Assembly: GCF_030161435.1 (NCBI RefSeq)
Contig: NZ_BSSV01000011.1
Span: 1-60,508 of the forward strand
DNA: 60,508 nt
Direction of reading: 5' to 3'
Source of the DNA: Thalassotalea loyana
Lineage (GTDB): Bacteria > Pseudomonadota > Gammaproteobacteria > Enterobacterales > Alteromonadaceae
The notes beneath the pieces are model-generated. The model was not told where the DNA came from. It searched no databases and worked only from the letters and a program-made list of their open reading frames with translations. Shown one piece after another: positions 9,474 through 20,038 of this stretch (positions within the stretch are counted from its first letter, which is position 1; each line of letters opens with the position of its first letter). The translations under genes were made by a program, and so were the position numbers.

Positions 9474-11699
9474 TTACTTTTGATTTTTCAAGTATTCGAT
9501 AAACTCTTCACTTGGCATCGGCTTCGCGTAATAAAAGCCTTGAACTTCATCACAGCCATGCTTGATTAAATGTTCTTGCTGCTCAAGTTCCTCAATACCC
9601 TCAGCAATTACTTTCAAATCGAGTTGCTTACCAAGATTAATAATCGTTTCTGCAATAAATGAATGTTCTTTGTCAGCAATACTTTTAACAAATGAACGAT
9701 CAACCTTTAAACGGTCCAATGGCAGTTTTTGAAGGTAACTCATTGACGAGTAGCCAGTACCAAAGTCATCGAGGGCAATGCTAATTTGCTCTTGCTTTAA
9801 TCGAATTAAAGAGTCGACGACTACTTGAGGATCGTCCATTAAGATATTTTCAGTGATCTCAAGCTCTAACTTACTCGTTTTTACTTGGTGTGCTTTGGTT
9901 GCATCAATGATCGAATCAACAAAATCACTGCGCTTGAATTGCGGTATTGAAACATTGACAGAAATACCAACATCATCAAAACCATGCTTCTCAAGCTCTT
10001 TGATTTGCAAGCATGCTTGGTTAATAACCCAATCACCAATATCTAAAATAAGTCCTGAATATTCTGCTAGTGGTACAAAAACAGCAGGAGAAATAAATTG
10101 ACCATCTTCTGTTTGCCAACGCAATAACGCTTCTGCGCCAATGACACGACCTGATGTAAGCTCTAGTTGTGGTTGATACCACAAGGCAAGTCGATTTGCT
10201 TTAAAATCATGACGTAATTGACGAATCATGCCGAAGCGCCATAAGGTCTGCTCTTCCATCTCCTTGGCATAATACATGTAATGCACGTTGCGGTCTTTCT
10301 TCGCCAGATTAAGCGCAATGTTTATTTGGTTTAACACTTCAACGCCACGGCCGCCTGCATCTCCTTGACCACAAAAGCCAAAGCATGCACTAACAGGCAA
10401 GAATTGATCGCCTGCTGAGAATGGATCAACAAATGTCTGCGTTAGCTTCTCAGGTGTCAATACCGCACTAGGGCCAATCAAGCCAAACACGTCGGCACCG
10501 ACACGTGCTATTTTACAGTTGTTACCATACCCCGATAAACGGGCAGCAACAGCTTTCAATAGCTGATTACCAATATCTTGACCTAAGCCATCATTAATAT
10601 CACTAAAGTGGCTAATATCAATAAGTACGGCTACTGAATCTTCTTGGTCATGACGACTAAAATGCTCAAGTTCATTAACAAAAGCCAATCGATTCGGTAA
10701 ATCTGTCAACCAATCTTTATATGCCGCATTATTTAGCTTTTGGAACAAGTGAACATTTTCGTAACCCGTTACAACGTTTGTTAAGAAGACTTCAAGTAAC
10801 GGCTTAACTTGCTCAGAAAGAGGTTCGTCAATGGCCAAATACACGACGGTTCTGAAATCTCCACGTGCTAGATAAAGCACGACAAATTGGTCATCAAAAA
10901 AGTGTTTCTTTTGAGTAAAGCAGCGATTAAGCGCTTCAGTCACGTCATTATCAAGGACTTGGCTACATTTTTGATTAACAAGACTTGCTTCCAAATTATT
11001 CTGTGCCAGCACATATAAACTCAAATCATCTGCGTCATCGATAACGCCCTGACCTCGAGCACAAAAAACGCTTGAGGTAACGTTACCAAGCATATTATGG
11101 AATTGCTCGAGCACACCATGGGCATAATCGGTAATATTGTGTAATTCAAGCAACTCAGATGTCGCACCAATGACTTTCTCTAGTCCTTGTTGACTCTGAT
11201 TAATGGTGTGAATTTGCTGGTAAGAACGAATCGCAGCATAAACCGTTGTTACAAGTTTACGTCGGGTTAATTCGGTTTTCGTTTTATAATCGTTAATATC
11301 ATAATCTTTGATGACACTCTCTTCTGGCGCATAGCCAGGTTGACCTATTCTCAAGACAATTCGAATATCTTGACGGTCTAATTCATCACGAATGTATTTA
11401 ACAACATTTAGGCCCGCATCATCGGTTTCCATCACGACATCAAGAAGTACGAGAACAATATCGTCTCTTGACTCGATCAACTGACATGCATCTTGTCCGG
11501 AATAGGCGTGTAAATATTCTAAAGAACGACCTAACACAATGACGTCAGACAGGGCGAGTTGAGTCACTGAATGGATTTCAGGATCATCGTCTACTATCAA
11601 TACTTTCCATGTATCTTCGCTTTTTTCATCTACGACATCATCTTCGTAGAAGTCATCAGAAAATAAGAATTCTTCTTCGGCTCGCTCAGTTACTTGCAT
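9474..11699 (-). CDS. REC-DUF3369-GGDEF(degenerate)-EAL protein, probable c-di-GMP phosphodiesterase
   Basis: A 741-residue cytoplasmic protein. Receiver domain at about 30-150 (LIVDDDPEIH, LLDVVMETDDAG), a DUF3369-type sensor region at about 165-310, a GGDEF domain at about 325-470 and an EAL domain at about 485-735. The GGDEF signature is GADVF, so it should not make c-di-GMP. The EAL domain keeps the catalytic set: EALLRW, the Asn of SVNVS, EITEN, DDFGTGYSS, the Lys of LKVDRSFV and AEGIEE. It therefore probably degrades c-di-GMP when phosphorylated. No kinase gene lies beside it. It is transcribed alone. Confidence 0.88.
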   Translation of the reverse strand: MQVTERAEEEFLFSDDFYEDDVVDEKSEDTWKVLIVDDDPEIHSVTQLALSDVIVLGRSLEYLHAYSGQDACQLIESRDDIVLVLLDVVMETDDAGLNVVKYIRDELDRQDIRIVLRIGQPGYAPEESVIKDYDINDYKTKTELTRRKLVTTVYAAIRSYQQIHTINQSQQGLEKVIGATSELLELHNITDYAHGVLEQFHNMLGNVTSSVFCARGQGVIDDADDLSLYVLAQNNLEASLVNQKCSQVLDNDVTEALNRCFTQKKHFFDDQFVVLYLARGDFRTVVYLAIDEPLSEQVKPLLEVFLTNVVTGYENVHLFQKLNNAAYKDWLTDLPNRLAFVNELEHFSRHDQEDSVAVLIDISHFSDINDGLGQDIGNQLLKAVAARLSGYGNNCKIARVGADVFGLIGPSAVLTPEKLTQTFVDPFSAGDQFLPVSACFGFCGQGDAGGRGVEVLNQINIALNLAKKDRNVHYMYYAKEMEEQTLWRFGMIRQLRHDFKANRLALWYQPQLELTSGRVIGAEALLRWQTEDGQFISPAVFVPLAEYSGLILDIGDWVINQACLQIKELEKHGFDDVGISVNVSIPQFKRSDFVDSIIDATKAHQVKTSKLELEITENILMDDPQVVVDSLIRLKQEQISIALDDFGTGYSSMSYLQKLPLDRLKVDRSFVKSIADKEHSFIAETIINLGKQLDLKVIAEGIEELEQQEHLIKHGCDEVQGFYYAKPMPSEEFIEYLKNQK

Positions 11700-11909
11700 A
11701 TGCCCCTCAAAAAGCTGAATATGGAACCCAGCTTAGATACTACAATAAAAAATATATCTAGTTCCCTTCTTTACATTCTAGTACATAATAAAAGTCGGGA
11801 TCATATTATTCAACAAATTATAGATCGAATAATTTAACTTATAACAATTGTAAACGTCTAATTAACAATACCAACTTTGTGCTTACAAACCTAATTTGCA
11901 GAGTAAAAC

Positions 11910-12809
11910 ATGACAAAAAAAACACACGCTAAAGAAGGTACTTTAATCGTTAATGAATCTAACGGTAATGTTACGCAGTCTACTACAGAAGAAAAAGTAA
12001 CAGAAACTAAGTCGGCAAGTGGTCAGTCATCTGCAAAACAATTGCTTACATTAGCAAAAGCCTTTGCTATTGATGGTAGTTTGCTACCGCCAGAAAAACA
12101 AATGCCGTTACAAGAAAGAGTTGATCGCAGAGCGCTAAGCCAAAAGCAAAGACAACAATTGAATTTGGAGTCTATCATAGTAAAAGCAGTAAGTTATTGT
12201 TCTACGACAACAATTGCGGAGCAGGTTGATGCGGACTGGTTTTCTCAGTTCATGAAGTTGTCGAAAGATGTCAGTAATAAAACAATGCAAGAGTTGTGGG
12301 CGAAAATACTGTCAAAAGAAATTAACCACCCAGGCGCATTCGCGATAAAAACACTGAAGATATTTAAGGATTTAAGCATTCATGATGCGAAGCTTTTCGC
12401 CAAGGCAACCGCGATAGCGATGAGAGATAAAACCAGTAAACAATATCGAATTTTATCAGGTTGTTATCAGGTGCCAAGTTTATGGAATAGTTTTGATAAA
12501 CAAAGAGAGGTTAGCATTGACTTAACTAAGTTTGGGTTGAGTTATAGTGACCTACTAACATTAGCCAATAACGCCTTACTCTTTATTCAAGAAACTGAAA
12601 CCGCCAGTTTTGCAAAACAACAAGAACTAGCACTGATATTTCAAGGCCAATCTGTTGTCTTCAAAAGTAAGAAGAAAAATAACGTGATCAAGTACTATAA
12701 ATTCAGTGAAGCCGGATGTGAGTTGGCGCGACTCATTGCAGAAAAACCTGATAACGCAGCTAAACAATCGTTAACTGCGCAACTCAGTCATCATTTTAGT
12801 TGCAAGTAA
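11910..12809 (+). CDS. Conserved protein of unknown function, TIGR03899-like
   Basis: A 299-residue soluble protein without signal peptide. The first 45 residues are polar and low in complexity. The centre (about residues 85-170) is helical with VDADWFSQFMKLSKDVSNKT, ELWAKILSKEINHPGAFAIK and LKIFKDLS, a pattern I associate with TIGR03899 and, more distantly, with DUF2806 and Abi-alpha-like proteins linked to phage defence. The C-terminal part looks like a winged-helix or small beta domain (YYKFSEAGCELARLIAE). It lies alone between a c-di-GMP gene and cysH, so context gives no role. The family assignment is from memory. Confidence 0.6.
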   Translation: MTKKTHAKEGTLIVNESNGNVTQSTTEEKVTETKSASGQSSAKQLLTLAKAFAIDGSLLPPEKQMPLQERVDRRALSQKQRQQLNLESIIVKAVSYCSTTTIAEQVDADWFSQFMKLSKDVSNKTMQELWAKILSKEINHPGAFAIKTLKIFKDLSIHDAKLFAKATAIAMRDKTSKQYRILSGCYQVPSLWNSFDKQREVSIDLTKFGLSYSDLLTLANNALLFIQETETASFAKQQELALIFQGQSVVFKSKKKNNVIKYYKFSEAGCELARLIAEKPDNAAKQSLTAQLSHHFSCK

Positions 12810-12819
12810 CACTTACAAG

Positions 12820-13560
12820 CTAGATGCCGTCACCATCAGTGTGCAAGCCACATTCTCGTGCACGGCCATTAAATCGCGTATCACTCTCGCTCATGCCAGC
12901 CGTTAGTGGTGAAGAGCTATGCGTATCACCAACGGAGACGTAACCTTCGTCCCACAGTGGATGGTAAGGTAAATTGTGCTTAGTTAAATATTGATGAACG
13001 TCTTTGTTTGACCAATCGATGATCGGATGAACTTTAAAGCGTCCACGTAAAATAGACACGACCGACAAGCCTTGTCGATGATCAGACTGTTGACGTCTGA
13101 TACCTGAAAACCACGAGCTCGCTTCAAGCTCAGTCAACCCACGCTCTAACGGCTCAACCTTGTTACGTCGGTTATAACGCTTAAGTTCATCATCACCTAA
13201 ACACCACTCTTCACCATATTTAGCTAACTGCCACGCTGTACTTTCTTTTGCACTATAAACTTTTAAATTTAAGTTCATACGGTCAGTTAGTTGATCGATG
13301 AATTGGTATGTTTCAGGAAACAAGTGCCCAGTATCCGTAAGTAATACAGGAATATCGGGATAAACCTGAGTAACTAAATGCAGCATTACCGCTGACTGAA
13401 TACCAAAGCTAGATGATAGAACAAACTCACCTGGTAAATGCTCAAGAGCCCATTCAACTCGCTCTTGAGGCGTCATTTTTTCAAGTGTCGTATTCCATTG
13501 CGCTAACCAGGACTCAGGCAATGACGATGGAAAGCGACTATCTATTGCTCGACTAGGCAT
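12820..13560 (-). CDS. cysH: Phosphoadenosine phosphosulfate reductase
   Basis: A 246-residue cytoplasmic enzyme that reduces PAPS to sulfite with thioredoxin. The PP-loop reads [15 protein letters not shown], and the catalytic cysteine is in the C-terminal ECGLH. The CC/CxxC iron-sulfur cysteines of APS reductases are absent, so it is the PAPS type. The ATG at 13560 has GAGGGA upstream; a GTG 15 bp earlier is possible. It overlaps the cysI stop by 8 bp. It is the last gene of cysJIH. Confidence 0.95.
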   Translation of the reverse strand: MPSRAIDSRFPSSLPESWLAQWNTTLEKMTPQERVEWALEHLPGEFVLSSSFGIQSAVMLHLVTQVYPDIPVLLTDTGHLFPETYQFIDQLTDRMNLNLKVYSAKESTAWQLAKYGEEWCLGDDELKRYNRRNKVEPLERGLTELEASSWFSGIRRQQSDHRQGLSVVSILRGRFKVHPIIDWSNKDVHQYLTKHNLPYHPLWDEGYVSVGDTHSSSPLTAGMSESDTRFNGRARECGLHTDGDGI

Positions 13561-15286
13561 AAAAGTCCCTCGCACTTACAACAACTTCAGCCACTATGCC
13601 AGCACGGATAACATAGTCTCCGAAACATTCATTTTCTTGTTTTTCCGTCGCCCAGCGACCAACTAAGCTATCAATTTCAGATAAAATTGTTGCTTCATCA
13701 ATACCGTCTTTGTAGAGCTTAGGAATACGTGTACCTTCAGTGTTGCCACCTAAGTACATGTTGTACTTACCCGGCCCCTTACCGACTAAACCAAGCTCGG
13801 CTAACATTGCACGGCCACAACCATTAGGACAACCCGTTACCCTAAGGATAATACTTTCATCAGCAACATTATGTTTTGCAAGGATAGCATCAACATCATC
13901 AATTAAGCCTGGAAGGTATCGCTCCGCCTCAGCCATAGCTAAAGGACAAGTCGGGAACGCAACACACGCCATAGAATCTTTGCGTTGCTTTGAAACACCA
14001 TCGTCAATTAAACCATGGTTGCGAGCAATGTCTTCAATCAGCGTCTTATCAGCTTCAGCAACACCTGCAATAATCAAGTTCTGATTTGCAGTCATTCTAA
14101 AATCGCCTTTGTGGATTTCGGCAATTTTTGCAACGCCTGATTTAAGCGGCTTACCTGGGTAGTCAAGCAAGCGACCGTTTTCGATAAACACCGTTAAGTG
14201 ATATTTTCCATCAACGCCTTCAACCCAACCAAAACGGTCACCACGACCAGTGAATTCATAGTCACGAGATGGTTCGAAGGTATGTTCAGCACGTTTTTCA
14301 ACTTCCGCTTTGAACGTATCAATACCTACACGATCTAATGTGTATTTCGTTTTTGCATTTTTTCGATTTACGCGGTTACCCCAATCACGCTGTGTTGTCA
14401 CAACTGCAGCGGCAACGTCTAACGTTTTATCTAGAGGTACAAAACCAAAGTCATCAGCACGACGAGGATAGGTCGAGGTGTCACCATGAGTCATAGCCAG
14501 ACCACCGCCAACTAAGACATTAAAACCAACTAACTTGCCACCTTCGGCAATTGCCACAAAGTTTAAATCATTTGCGTGAACATCAACGTCGTTCTGTGGT
14601 GGTATAACAACCGTCGTTTTAAACTTACGAGGTAAATATTGGCTACCTAAAATTGGCTCTTCAGTCGATTCAACCTTTTCGCCATCTAGCCAAATTTCAG
14701 CGTATGCCTTCGTCTTAGGAAGTAAGTGCTCACTAATCTTTTTGGCCCACTCGTATGCTTCTTGATGCACTTCCGATTCAACTGGATTTGTCGTACACAA
14801 TACGTTTCGGTTTACATCACCAGCCGTAGCGATAGAGTCAATGCCAATACTATTTAATGTTTGATGCATTAATTTAATATTTGGCTTCAATACACCGTGA
14901 AACTGAAACGTTTGGCGCGTGGTCAAACGAATTGAGCCATACGACGTATGATCTTGTGCAAACTTGTCAATCGCAAGCCATTGCGTTGGTGTAATAACGC
15001 CACCTGGCATACGTGCTCTTAGCATTACATTATGTAAAGGCTCAAGCTTTTGCTTTTGACGCTCTGCGCGAATATCACGGTCATCTTGTTGGTACATCCC
15101 GTGAAAACGAATTAACTGGAAATTGTCAGCAGTAAAACCACCAGTCATACGATCATTTAAATCATCTGCTATGGTTCCGCGCAAAAAGTTACTATCGCCT
15201 TTAATACGCTCATTTTCAGCTTTCTTACCTTCAACAATGATAGGGCCTTGGCCTAAAACTTGTTTATTTGAATCTGTGTTTGACAT
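13553..15286 (-). CDS. cysI: Sulfite reductase hemoprotein subunit beta
   Basis: A 577-residue assimilatory sulfite reductase subunit that reduces sulfite to sulfide at a coupled siroheme/4Fe-4S centre. The four cluster cysteines are in CVAFPTC and CPNGC (about residues 441-490). The N-terminal half has the repeated ferredoxin-like siroheme-binding fold, with [12 protein letters not shown] as a marker. It starts one base into the cysJ stop and overlaps cysH, so translation is coupled through the operon. Confidence 0.97.
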   Translation of the reverse strand: MSNTDSNKQVLGQGPIIVEGKKAENERIKGDSNFLRGTIADDLNDRMTGGFTADNFQLIRFHGMYQQDDRDIRAERQKQKLEPLHNVMLRARMPGGVITPTQWLAIDKFAQDHTSYGSIRLTTRQTFQFHGVLKPNIKLMHQTLNSIGIDSIATAGDVNRNVLCTTNPVESEVHQEAYEWAKKISEHLLPKTKAYAEIWLDGEKVESTEEPILGSQYLPRKFKTTVVIPPQNDVDVHANDLNFVAIAEGGKLVGFNVLVGGGLAMTHGDTSTYPRRADDFGFVPLDKTLDVAAAVVTTQRDWGNRVNRKNAKTKYTLDRVGIDTFKAEVEKRAEHTFEPSRDYEFTGRGDRFGWVEGVDGKYHLTVFIENGRLLDYPGKPLKSGVAKIAEIHKGDFRMTANQNLIIAGVAEADKTLIEDIARNHGLIDDGVSKQRKDSMACVAFPTCPLAMAEAERYLPGLIDDVDAILAKHNVADESIILRVTGCPNGCGRAMLAELGLVGKGPGKYNMYLGGNTEGTRIPKLYKDGIDEATILSEIDSLVGRWATEKQENECFGDYVIRAGIVAEVVVSARDFYA

Positions 15287-17103
15287 TAGTAGACATCTCT
15301 TTGGTAACGCTTATCTGTGCGTAATGCTTTTAAATAATCTTCAGCTTGCTCCGGCGTTTTACCACCTTGCTCTGCTACAACTTCGATTAGTGCTTGGTGC
15401 ACATCTTTGGCCATGCGATTTGCATCGCCACAAATATATAAATGAGCGCCACTTTCAAGCCATTGATACACTTCTTGCGCGTTCTCTTTAATACGATGCT
15501 GAACATAAACTTTTTCAGCTTGATCACGTGAAAAAGCTACGTCCATTTTGGTCAACAAGCCAGATTTTAGATAGTTCTGCCATTCCACTTGATATAGAAA
15601 ATCTTGTGTAAATGTTTGATCACCAAAGAACATCCAATTTCGACCATCTGCGTCACGAGCTTCACGCTCTTGCATGAATGCCCTAAAAGGTGCCACACCT
15701 GTACCAGGACCAATCATGATAACGTCTGTTGAATCATTTTCTGGTAGACGGAAGTTATTGTTATGTTCAACGAAAACTTTAACTTTTCCTCCCTCTTCCA
15801 AGCGATGAGATAAGAAGCCAGAAGCACCACCTAAACGTGCTTCACCATCCTTTTCAAACGCTACAACACCCAAGGTTAAATGTACTTCTTCATCGACTTC
15901 TGCCTGGCTCGAGGCAATAGAGTACAAACGAGGCGTTATCTTTCTTAAGCTATCAACGAGTACTTGTGCGTCGATTGCCTTTGGTGCAATTTTTACGATA
16001 TCAATCACTTGATGCTCTAGTGCAAATTCACGCAGTGCATTTTTATCTTGGACGAGATCTGTAAGCTTCTCATTTGAAGTATGCTCCGCCCAAAATTCAA
16101 TGAACTTACCATTCGACTGAGTTAACTCGAATTTTTCCACTAACGCTTGTTTAATAGGTAGTTGCTCACTAGATAGTGAAACCTGCTCGTCACCTGATAA
16201 TTCAACTAATGTTAATAACTCTGCTACTAAACTTTCATCATTTTCAAACCATACGCCAAGTGCATCTCCAACCTGGTAAGTTAAGCCTGAATCTGACAAA
16301 TCAATTTCAATGTGGCGAACATCTTTATTTGAATCTCGGCCAGTGATTTTTTGATTAACTAATAGTTCAGCTTCATATGGTGACTCTTTTGAATACTGAC
16401 TTGCTGTAGTTACTTCAGTCACGGGTAAAGCAACAACATCAGCGCCTGATTGCGCAGTTAGCTCATCTTTTAATTGTTCAACGATGGTTTGTGACCAAGC
16501 TTTCGCTTCGTCTTGATAATCAACATCACAATCAACACGATCAGCAACACGCTTAGCGCCCAATGCTTCTAGTTGAAGATCGAAATCTTTACCTGTTTGA
16601 CAGAAAAATTCATAACTACTGTCACCTAGTGATAGTACGCTGAACTTTAACTGATCTAATTTTGGCGCTTTTTTAGAATATAAAAACTCATGGAAAGCTA
16701 ACGCATCATCTGGCGGCTCGCCCTCACCATTGGTACTCGCAACAATTAATAGGTGGCTTTCTGACTTAAGCGATTTCGCTTTGTAATCAGCAACATTTTT
16801 TAAGTTAACACTTATTCCTGCGGCCGTTGCTTGTTCTGCGAGCTTACTAGCAACGCCCTTCGCGTTGCCCGTTTGTGATGCATATAAAATCGTTAATGTA
16901 GCACTTACTTGAGCTTGAGGGGCTACTGCTTGAACTGCACCTGGTTGCTCACTTTTAGCTGCTAAATAACCACTTGCCCACGCAAGTTGTAGTGGCGTAA
17001 AACCACTTGTTACTTGTTGTAAGCCTGCAAGTTGATTCGCATCAAGAGATGCTAAACCTGAATTATTCGATTGATTTTGTTGTTTAGACAACATAACTGT
17101 CAT
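15286..17103 (-). CDS. cysJ: Sulfite reductase flavoprotein subunit alpha
   Basis: A protein of about 605 residues that passes electrons from NADPH through FAD and FMN to CysI. It has an N-terminal flavodoxin domain ([31 protein letters not shown]), an FAD domain ([11 protein letters not shown]) and an NADPH domain ([20 protein letters not shown]), ending in RYQRDVY. The ATG at 17103 has AGGCGA close upstream; the next ATG, 9 bp on, is also possible, while a frame that opens at 17145 adds an unlikely hydrophobic leader. It is the first gene of cysJIH. No CysB site could be identified with confidence. Confidence 0.95.
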   Translation of the reverse strand: MTVMLSKQQNQSNNSGLASLDANQLAGLQQVTSGFTPLQLAWASGYLAAKSEQPGAVQAVAPQAQVSATLTILYASQTGNAKGVASKLAEQATAAGISVNLKNVADYKAKSLKSESHLLIVASTNGEGEPPDDALAFHEFLYSKKAPKLDQLKFSVLSLGDSSYEFFCQTGKDFDLQLEALGAKRVADRVDCDVDYQDEAKAWSQTIVEQLKDELTAQSGADVVALPVTEVTTASQYSKESPYEAELLVNQKITGRDSNKDVRHIEIDLSDSGLTYQVGDALGVWFENDESLVAELLTLVELSGDEQVSLSSEQLPIKQALVEKFELTQSNGKFIEFWAEHTSNEKLTDLVQDKNALREFALEHQVIDIVKIAPKAIDAQVLVDSLRKITPRLYSIASSQAEVDEEVHLTLGVVAFEKDGEARLGGASGFLSHRLEEGGKVKVFVEHNNNFRLPENDSTDVIMIGPGTGVAPFRAFMQEREARDADGRNWMFFGDQTFTQDFLYQVEWQNYLKSGLLTKMDVAFSRDQAEKVYVQHRIKENAQEVYQWLESGAHLYICGDANRMAKDVHQALIEVVAEQGGKTPEQAEDYLKALRTDKRYQRDVY

Positions 17104-17253
17104 TTCGCCTATTACAATAATTAGGCAAATGATAGCGCCACTCAAGCAACATTAAAAAGAATAGAAAACGATTTTTTATTCCAAATATGAATATTGTTTT
17201 TAAAGCATTTAAAATTAACTACTTGGTAATGAACGCAAGTCATGGGAATATAT

Positions 17254-17277
17254 GAGCATTGTTATTTAACAATGCTC
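17254..17277. repeat. Perfect 24-bp inverted repeat
   Basis: GAGCATTGTTA - TT - TAACAATGCTC has 11-bp perfect arms and a 2-bp centre. It lies between cysJ and the LRR-like frame and covers that frame's first possible start codon (TTG, 17259). No T-run follows on either strand, so it is not an intrinsic terminator; an operator is the simplest reading. Confidence 0.7.
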
Positions 17278-17684
17278 AAAGAGTATCAGCAGAACAGTTA
17301 AGCCAACTGTCTTTAAACAATGCGCCATACATAACGAGCTTATCGGCACTTCCACCAATAAATGAGATGGACTCTATAAACCTGCATGAGATGCATGGTT
17401 TAAGTAATTTAAGTGGATTTGAAAGTTTACAAACTGCTCACACGATCAATATTGTCGGTAACGACAACCTCAATTCATTAGCGCATCTAAGTTCACTCAG
17501 TGAAGTTACAGAGTTATCCATCCATCACAATGCATTACTTGAGGGGCTCGGTTTGGAAAATTTATCGGTAATTTACGGTCTTGCAATACATGACAACCCA
17601 GAACTATGTAATAGTTTAGCTGCACCTTTGGCTGAAAAAGCACAATATATCCGCACCGACATTTCGTCCAATAAAGATTATTAA
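17259..17684 (+). CDS. Leucine-rich-repeat-like protein, possibly a remnant
   Basis: A 141-residue frame with degenerate leucine-rich or receptor-L-domain repeats of about 22 residues: ITSLSALPPIN, LSNLSGFESLQ, LNSLAHLSSL, and a final NPELCNSLAAPL. Relatives are usually longer exported or cell-surface proteins. Here there is no signal peptide, the only early start is a TTG inside an inverted repeat, and a stop codon (TGA, 17253-17255) lies two codons upstream. It may be the surviving 3' end of a longer gene, or it may start at an internal ATG. A good terminator follows. No function can be assigned. Confidence 0.45.
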   Translation: MLFNNAQRVSAEQLSQLSLNNAPYITSLSALPPINEMDSINLHEMHGLSNLSGFESLQTAHTINIVGNDNLNSLAHLSSLSEVTELSIHHNALLEGLGLENLSVIYGLAIHDNPELCNSLAAPLAEKAQYIRTDISSNKDY

Positions 17685-17706
17685 CACGATAGTAGACACA
17701 GTTAAG

Positions 17707-17742
17707 AAAACAGCGAATCGCCTTATCTATTCGCTGTTTTTT
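17707..17742. terminator. Terminator after the LRR-like gene
   Basis: AAAACAGCGAAT (17707-17718) pairs with ATTCGCTGTTTT (17729-17740), followed by TT on the plus strand. On the minus strand the stem is followed by TTTTCTT, so it can also end the convergent gene, whose last codons form part of the hairpin. Confidence 0.8.
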
Positions 17743-18098
17743 AGCCATGCCCAAGCGTTGTCAATTTCACTTGTTGGAAAATGCCTTTCATCAATATTCA
17801 TCAGCGCTGCAAAAAAGCTATCTATCGTAATCAGCCAATGCCACGTACTGCTCGATGATACGATCGCAATTTTATCAAAATGACGCATATGGGCAAAAAT
17901 CCATTTGATGTCTCTCCACGCAGCATCAACTCCCCAATGGACCCCTTCCGACAACACAATTAGCATACTGATCTTATTATGCTCTTTTATCGCCTGCTCA
18001 ATCGTCTCATTCCAAGCTTGTTCTTCCGCTAAGCCCGATTTTCCTGAAACAGAAAAGCCAATATTAGCGCCTGAACTCTCCGTTAGCTTTTTGATCAT
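17727..18098 (-). CDS. SpoIIAA/STAS-like domain protein
   Basis: A 123-residue soluble protein of the SpoIIAA-like family (as in DUF3478), with alternating strands and helices: an N-terminal GANIGFSVSGKS, a core MLIVLSEGVHWGVDAAWRDI, then FDKIAIVSSSSTWHWLI and a C-terminal AWAWLK. Such proteins are small single-domain lipid- or anion-binding relatives of anti-sigma antagonists, with no known enzyme activity. It follows the PhoD-like gene by 15 bp and is the last gene of a GST-PhoD-SpoIIAA-like unit. Confidence 0.75.
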   Translation of the reverse strand: MIKKLTESSGANIGFSVSGKSGLAEEQAWNETIEQAIKEHNKISMLIVLSEGVHWGVDAAWRDIKWIFAHMRHFDKIAIVSSSSTWHWLITIDSFFAALMNIDERHFPTSEIDNAWAWLKNSE

Positions 18099-18113
18099 AA
18101 AACACCTTCTTCA

Positions 18114-20033
18114 TTATTCGGTACGCTCCGAATCCGTTCGAGGTGGAAAATCAACAACATCACCTTTTGCCGTCAATAATTGCGTACCAACTTGGCTATC
18201 GTTCGCTATATTCAACAAGCCGATACCGCTTTGATTGACTAAACGACCATCACATTTTACTGAAGGTTTTCTTGCACGAATTTTCATACGGCGTCTTTTG
18301 GTAAACCAGTTCAGTGGTGAATACGTTGCATATAGCACTGTATTAAGTTTAGCCAAAATTGACAAAGGTCTAGCTGGAAATTCATTTTTTATTCCACTGC
18401 AGGTAATTTGCAAGATACTTGATTGAGATTTTATAAAGCGATGCTCGACCTCATAAACAAAAGAATAGTGAACATCTCCGGATAAAATAATGAAGTTTGG
18501 AGGGGTTTTGTAATGTCTAAAAATATTCAACATGACGTTTGCCGTTCCAGAATGCGCCATCCAGTTTTCAGCATCAACCATTAACGGCTTACCAAAGAAG
18601 GTAAACACTCGTTGAATGGTTTCAATCAACTTAACGCCATAGATAGGGGCAGCTGAAACTAAAATGACACTCGGCTGATGAATTAACTCTTGCTGCATTT
18701 CACATAGCGACTCCCAGTCCATCAAGCCCGATGGCTTACCGGCAAAACTCTCTGATCGCCATCGACGCGTTCGAGTATCAAGCACAACCATTTTAGGCGA
18801 TGTATCCAGATGATAATGCCATTCATCAAAATCGAGTAAATTGTCAATCAGCACATCATGTGCCTTAATTTCATTATCAAAATGTTCAGTCAAACTGTCG
18901 ATAAGCGGCTTAACTTTATCAGGAGCATTACCCCACCCTTGGAACAATAAATATCCAAGTAAAGCATTACCGATGATGCGTTTAGAAAATGGGTTTTGAT
19001 ACGCTGACTCTTCCCAGGCACGTGTTAGGTTCCAATCATCTGTCACATCATGATCGTCAAAAATCATATAGGTTGGAATATGTGCCAATGCTCGTTGAAC
19101 CTTGTCTAACCCCCCAACAAACCGTTCGATTACTTTTTGTTCTGCTCGGTAAACCGTTCTAAAACTCTCAGGCACTCGGTCAACATTGTCTAGATCAACA
19201 CTCTGCCAAAGCGCTGGAGACCACGTTAATAAGTAAAGTGCAAAAACTTCTGATGCAGTGACTAAATGATTTTTAGCATTAACAGATGTAAATATTGGCT
19301 GTTTTGATGCGCCAAATATTTTGTTAATGAAGCCATGATTAATTTTATCATGAGGAAGAAATAAATGGCGTTGATAATACCCTTGCGGCGTTTCAAAGAG
19401 CTGTTTCGAGTTATCAATTTCTTGGTGGTTTGCTTCTGTGGTGTGCTGACAGACCTGCCAAGACTCCTCATAGAGCCCTAATAACTCTATTACCTGGTGT
19501 ATCGCGTTTAACATTGGACCGCAAACATCGTCGCAATAGACTTGGTCACCCGACATCATCAGTAAAGCTGGGCGTTCTAAAGATGTACTTAGTGTTGAGT
19601 CAATTTGCTGGTCAACCTGAAGAAGCGCATCTTCACTGTCATAATGAGGCTTACGGCATGATCCATGCAGTACTTTATTAAGCTTTTGTTTAACAACAAA
19701 ACTAGGCTTTTCACCTCGGTACATCAAAGATTCAATATCTGCCAAAGAGAACTGTTTATCTTCACCAAGATAAAAACTCATGTCATATGACAATTTTACT
19801 TCTTGAGGTATATTTTGTTCCGGTATTGTGATTAATTGAATAAACGCTCTTTCACCAATCCTGATTGTGGTCTGGTGTTGGCTATCTAATCGTTGATGAA
19901 GGACAAATGAACCGTCTTCACTGCTCAACTGCAATACGATCTGATACTGACAATCTGTCACCAACCAAAAATTGACTTGATTTTGTGTACAGCGTCTAAT
20001 TATTGGGCCAGCAAGGAGTTTAGAGAGTGTCAC
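18114..20033 (-). CDS. PhoD-like metallophosphatase family protein
   Basis: A 639-residue protein of the PhoD-like metallophosphatase superfamily, whose members hydrolyse phosphodiester or phosphomonoester bonds with a two-metal centre. Metal-ligand motifs are MMSGDQVYCDDVCG (about residue 158), MIFDDHDVTDDWNLT (about 322), SAAPIYGVK and LSGDVHYSF. There is no signal peptide or Tat motif, so it is probably cytoplasmic, unlike true alkaline phosphatase D. It begins at a GTG preceded by AGGGTAT, which lies in the last codons of the GST gene. Its substrate is unknown. Confidence 0.85.
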   Translation of the reverse strand: MTLSKLLAGPIIRRCTQNQVNFWLVTDCQYQIVLQLSSEDGSFVLHQRLDSQHQTTIRIGERAFIQLITIPEQNIPQEVKLSYDMSFYLGEDKQFSLADIESLMYRGEKPSFVVKQKLNKVLHGSCRKPHYDSEDALLQVDQQIDSTLSTSLERPALLMMSGDQVYCDDVCGPMLNAIHQVIELLGLYEESWQVCQHTTEANHQEIDNSKQLFETPQGYYQRHLFLPHDKINHGFINKIFGASKQPIFTSVNAKNHLVTASEVFALYLLTWSPALWQSVDLDNVDRVPESFRTVYRAEQKVIERFVGGLDKVQRALAHIPTYMIFDDHDVTDDWNLTRAWEESAYQNPFSKRIIGNALLGYLLFQGWGNAPDKVKPLIDSLTEHFDNEIKAHDVLIDNLLDFDEWHYHLDTSPKMVVLDTRTRRWRSESFAGKPSGLMDWESLCEMQQELIHQPSVILVSAAPIYGVKLIETIQRVFTFFGKPLMVDAENWMAHSGTANVMLNIFRHYKTPPNFIILSGDVHYSFVYEVEHRFIKSQSSILQITCSGIKNEFPARPLSILAKLNTVLYATYSPLNWFTKRRRMKIRARKPSVKCDGRLVNQSGIGLLNIANDSQVGTQLLTAKGDVVDFPPRTDSERTE

Positions 20034-20038
20034 GTCAG

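Noticed and set aside
17103-17145. Longer N-terminus for CysJ
   Set aside because: The extra 14 residues are hydrophobic, have no good ribosome binding site, and do not fit the soluble family; the start at 17103 has AGGCGA.
19781-19792. A second TGTCATATGACA palindrome
   Set aside because: It is inside the PhoD-like coding sequence, far from any start, and a 12-bp match is expected by chance at about this rate given AT-rich DNA and palindromy.
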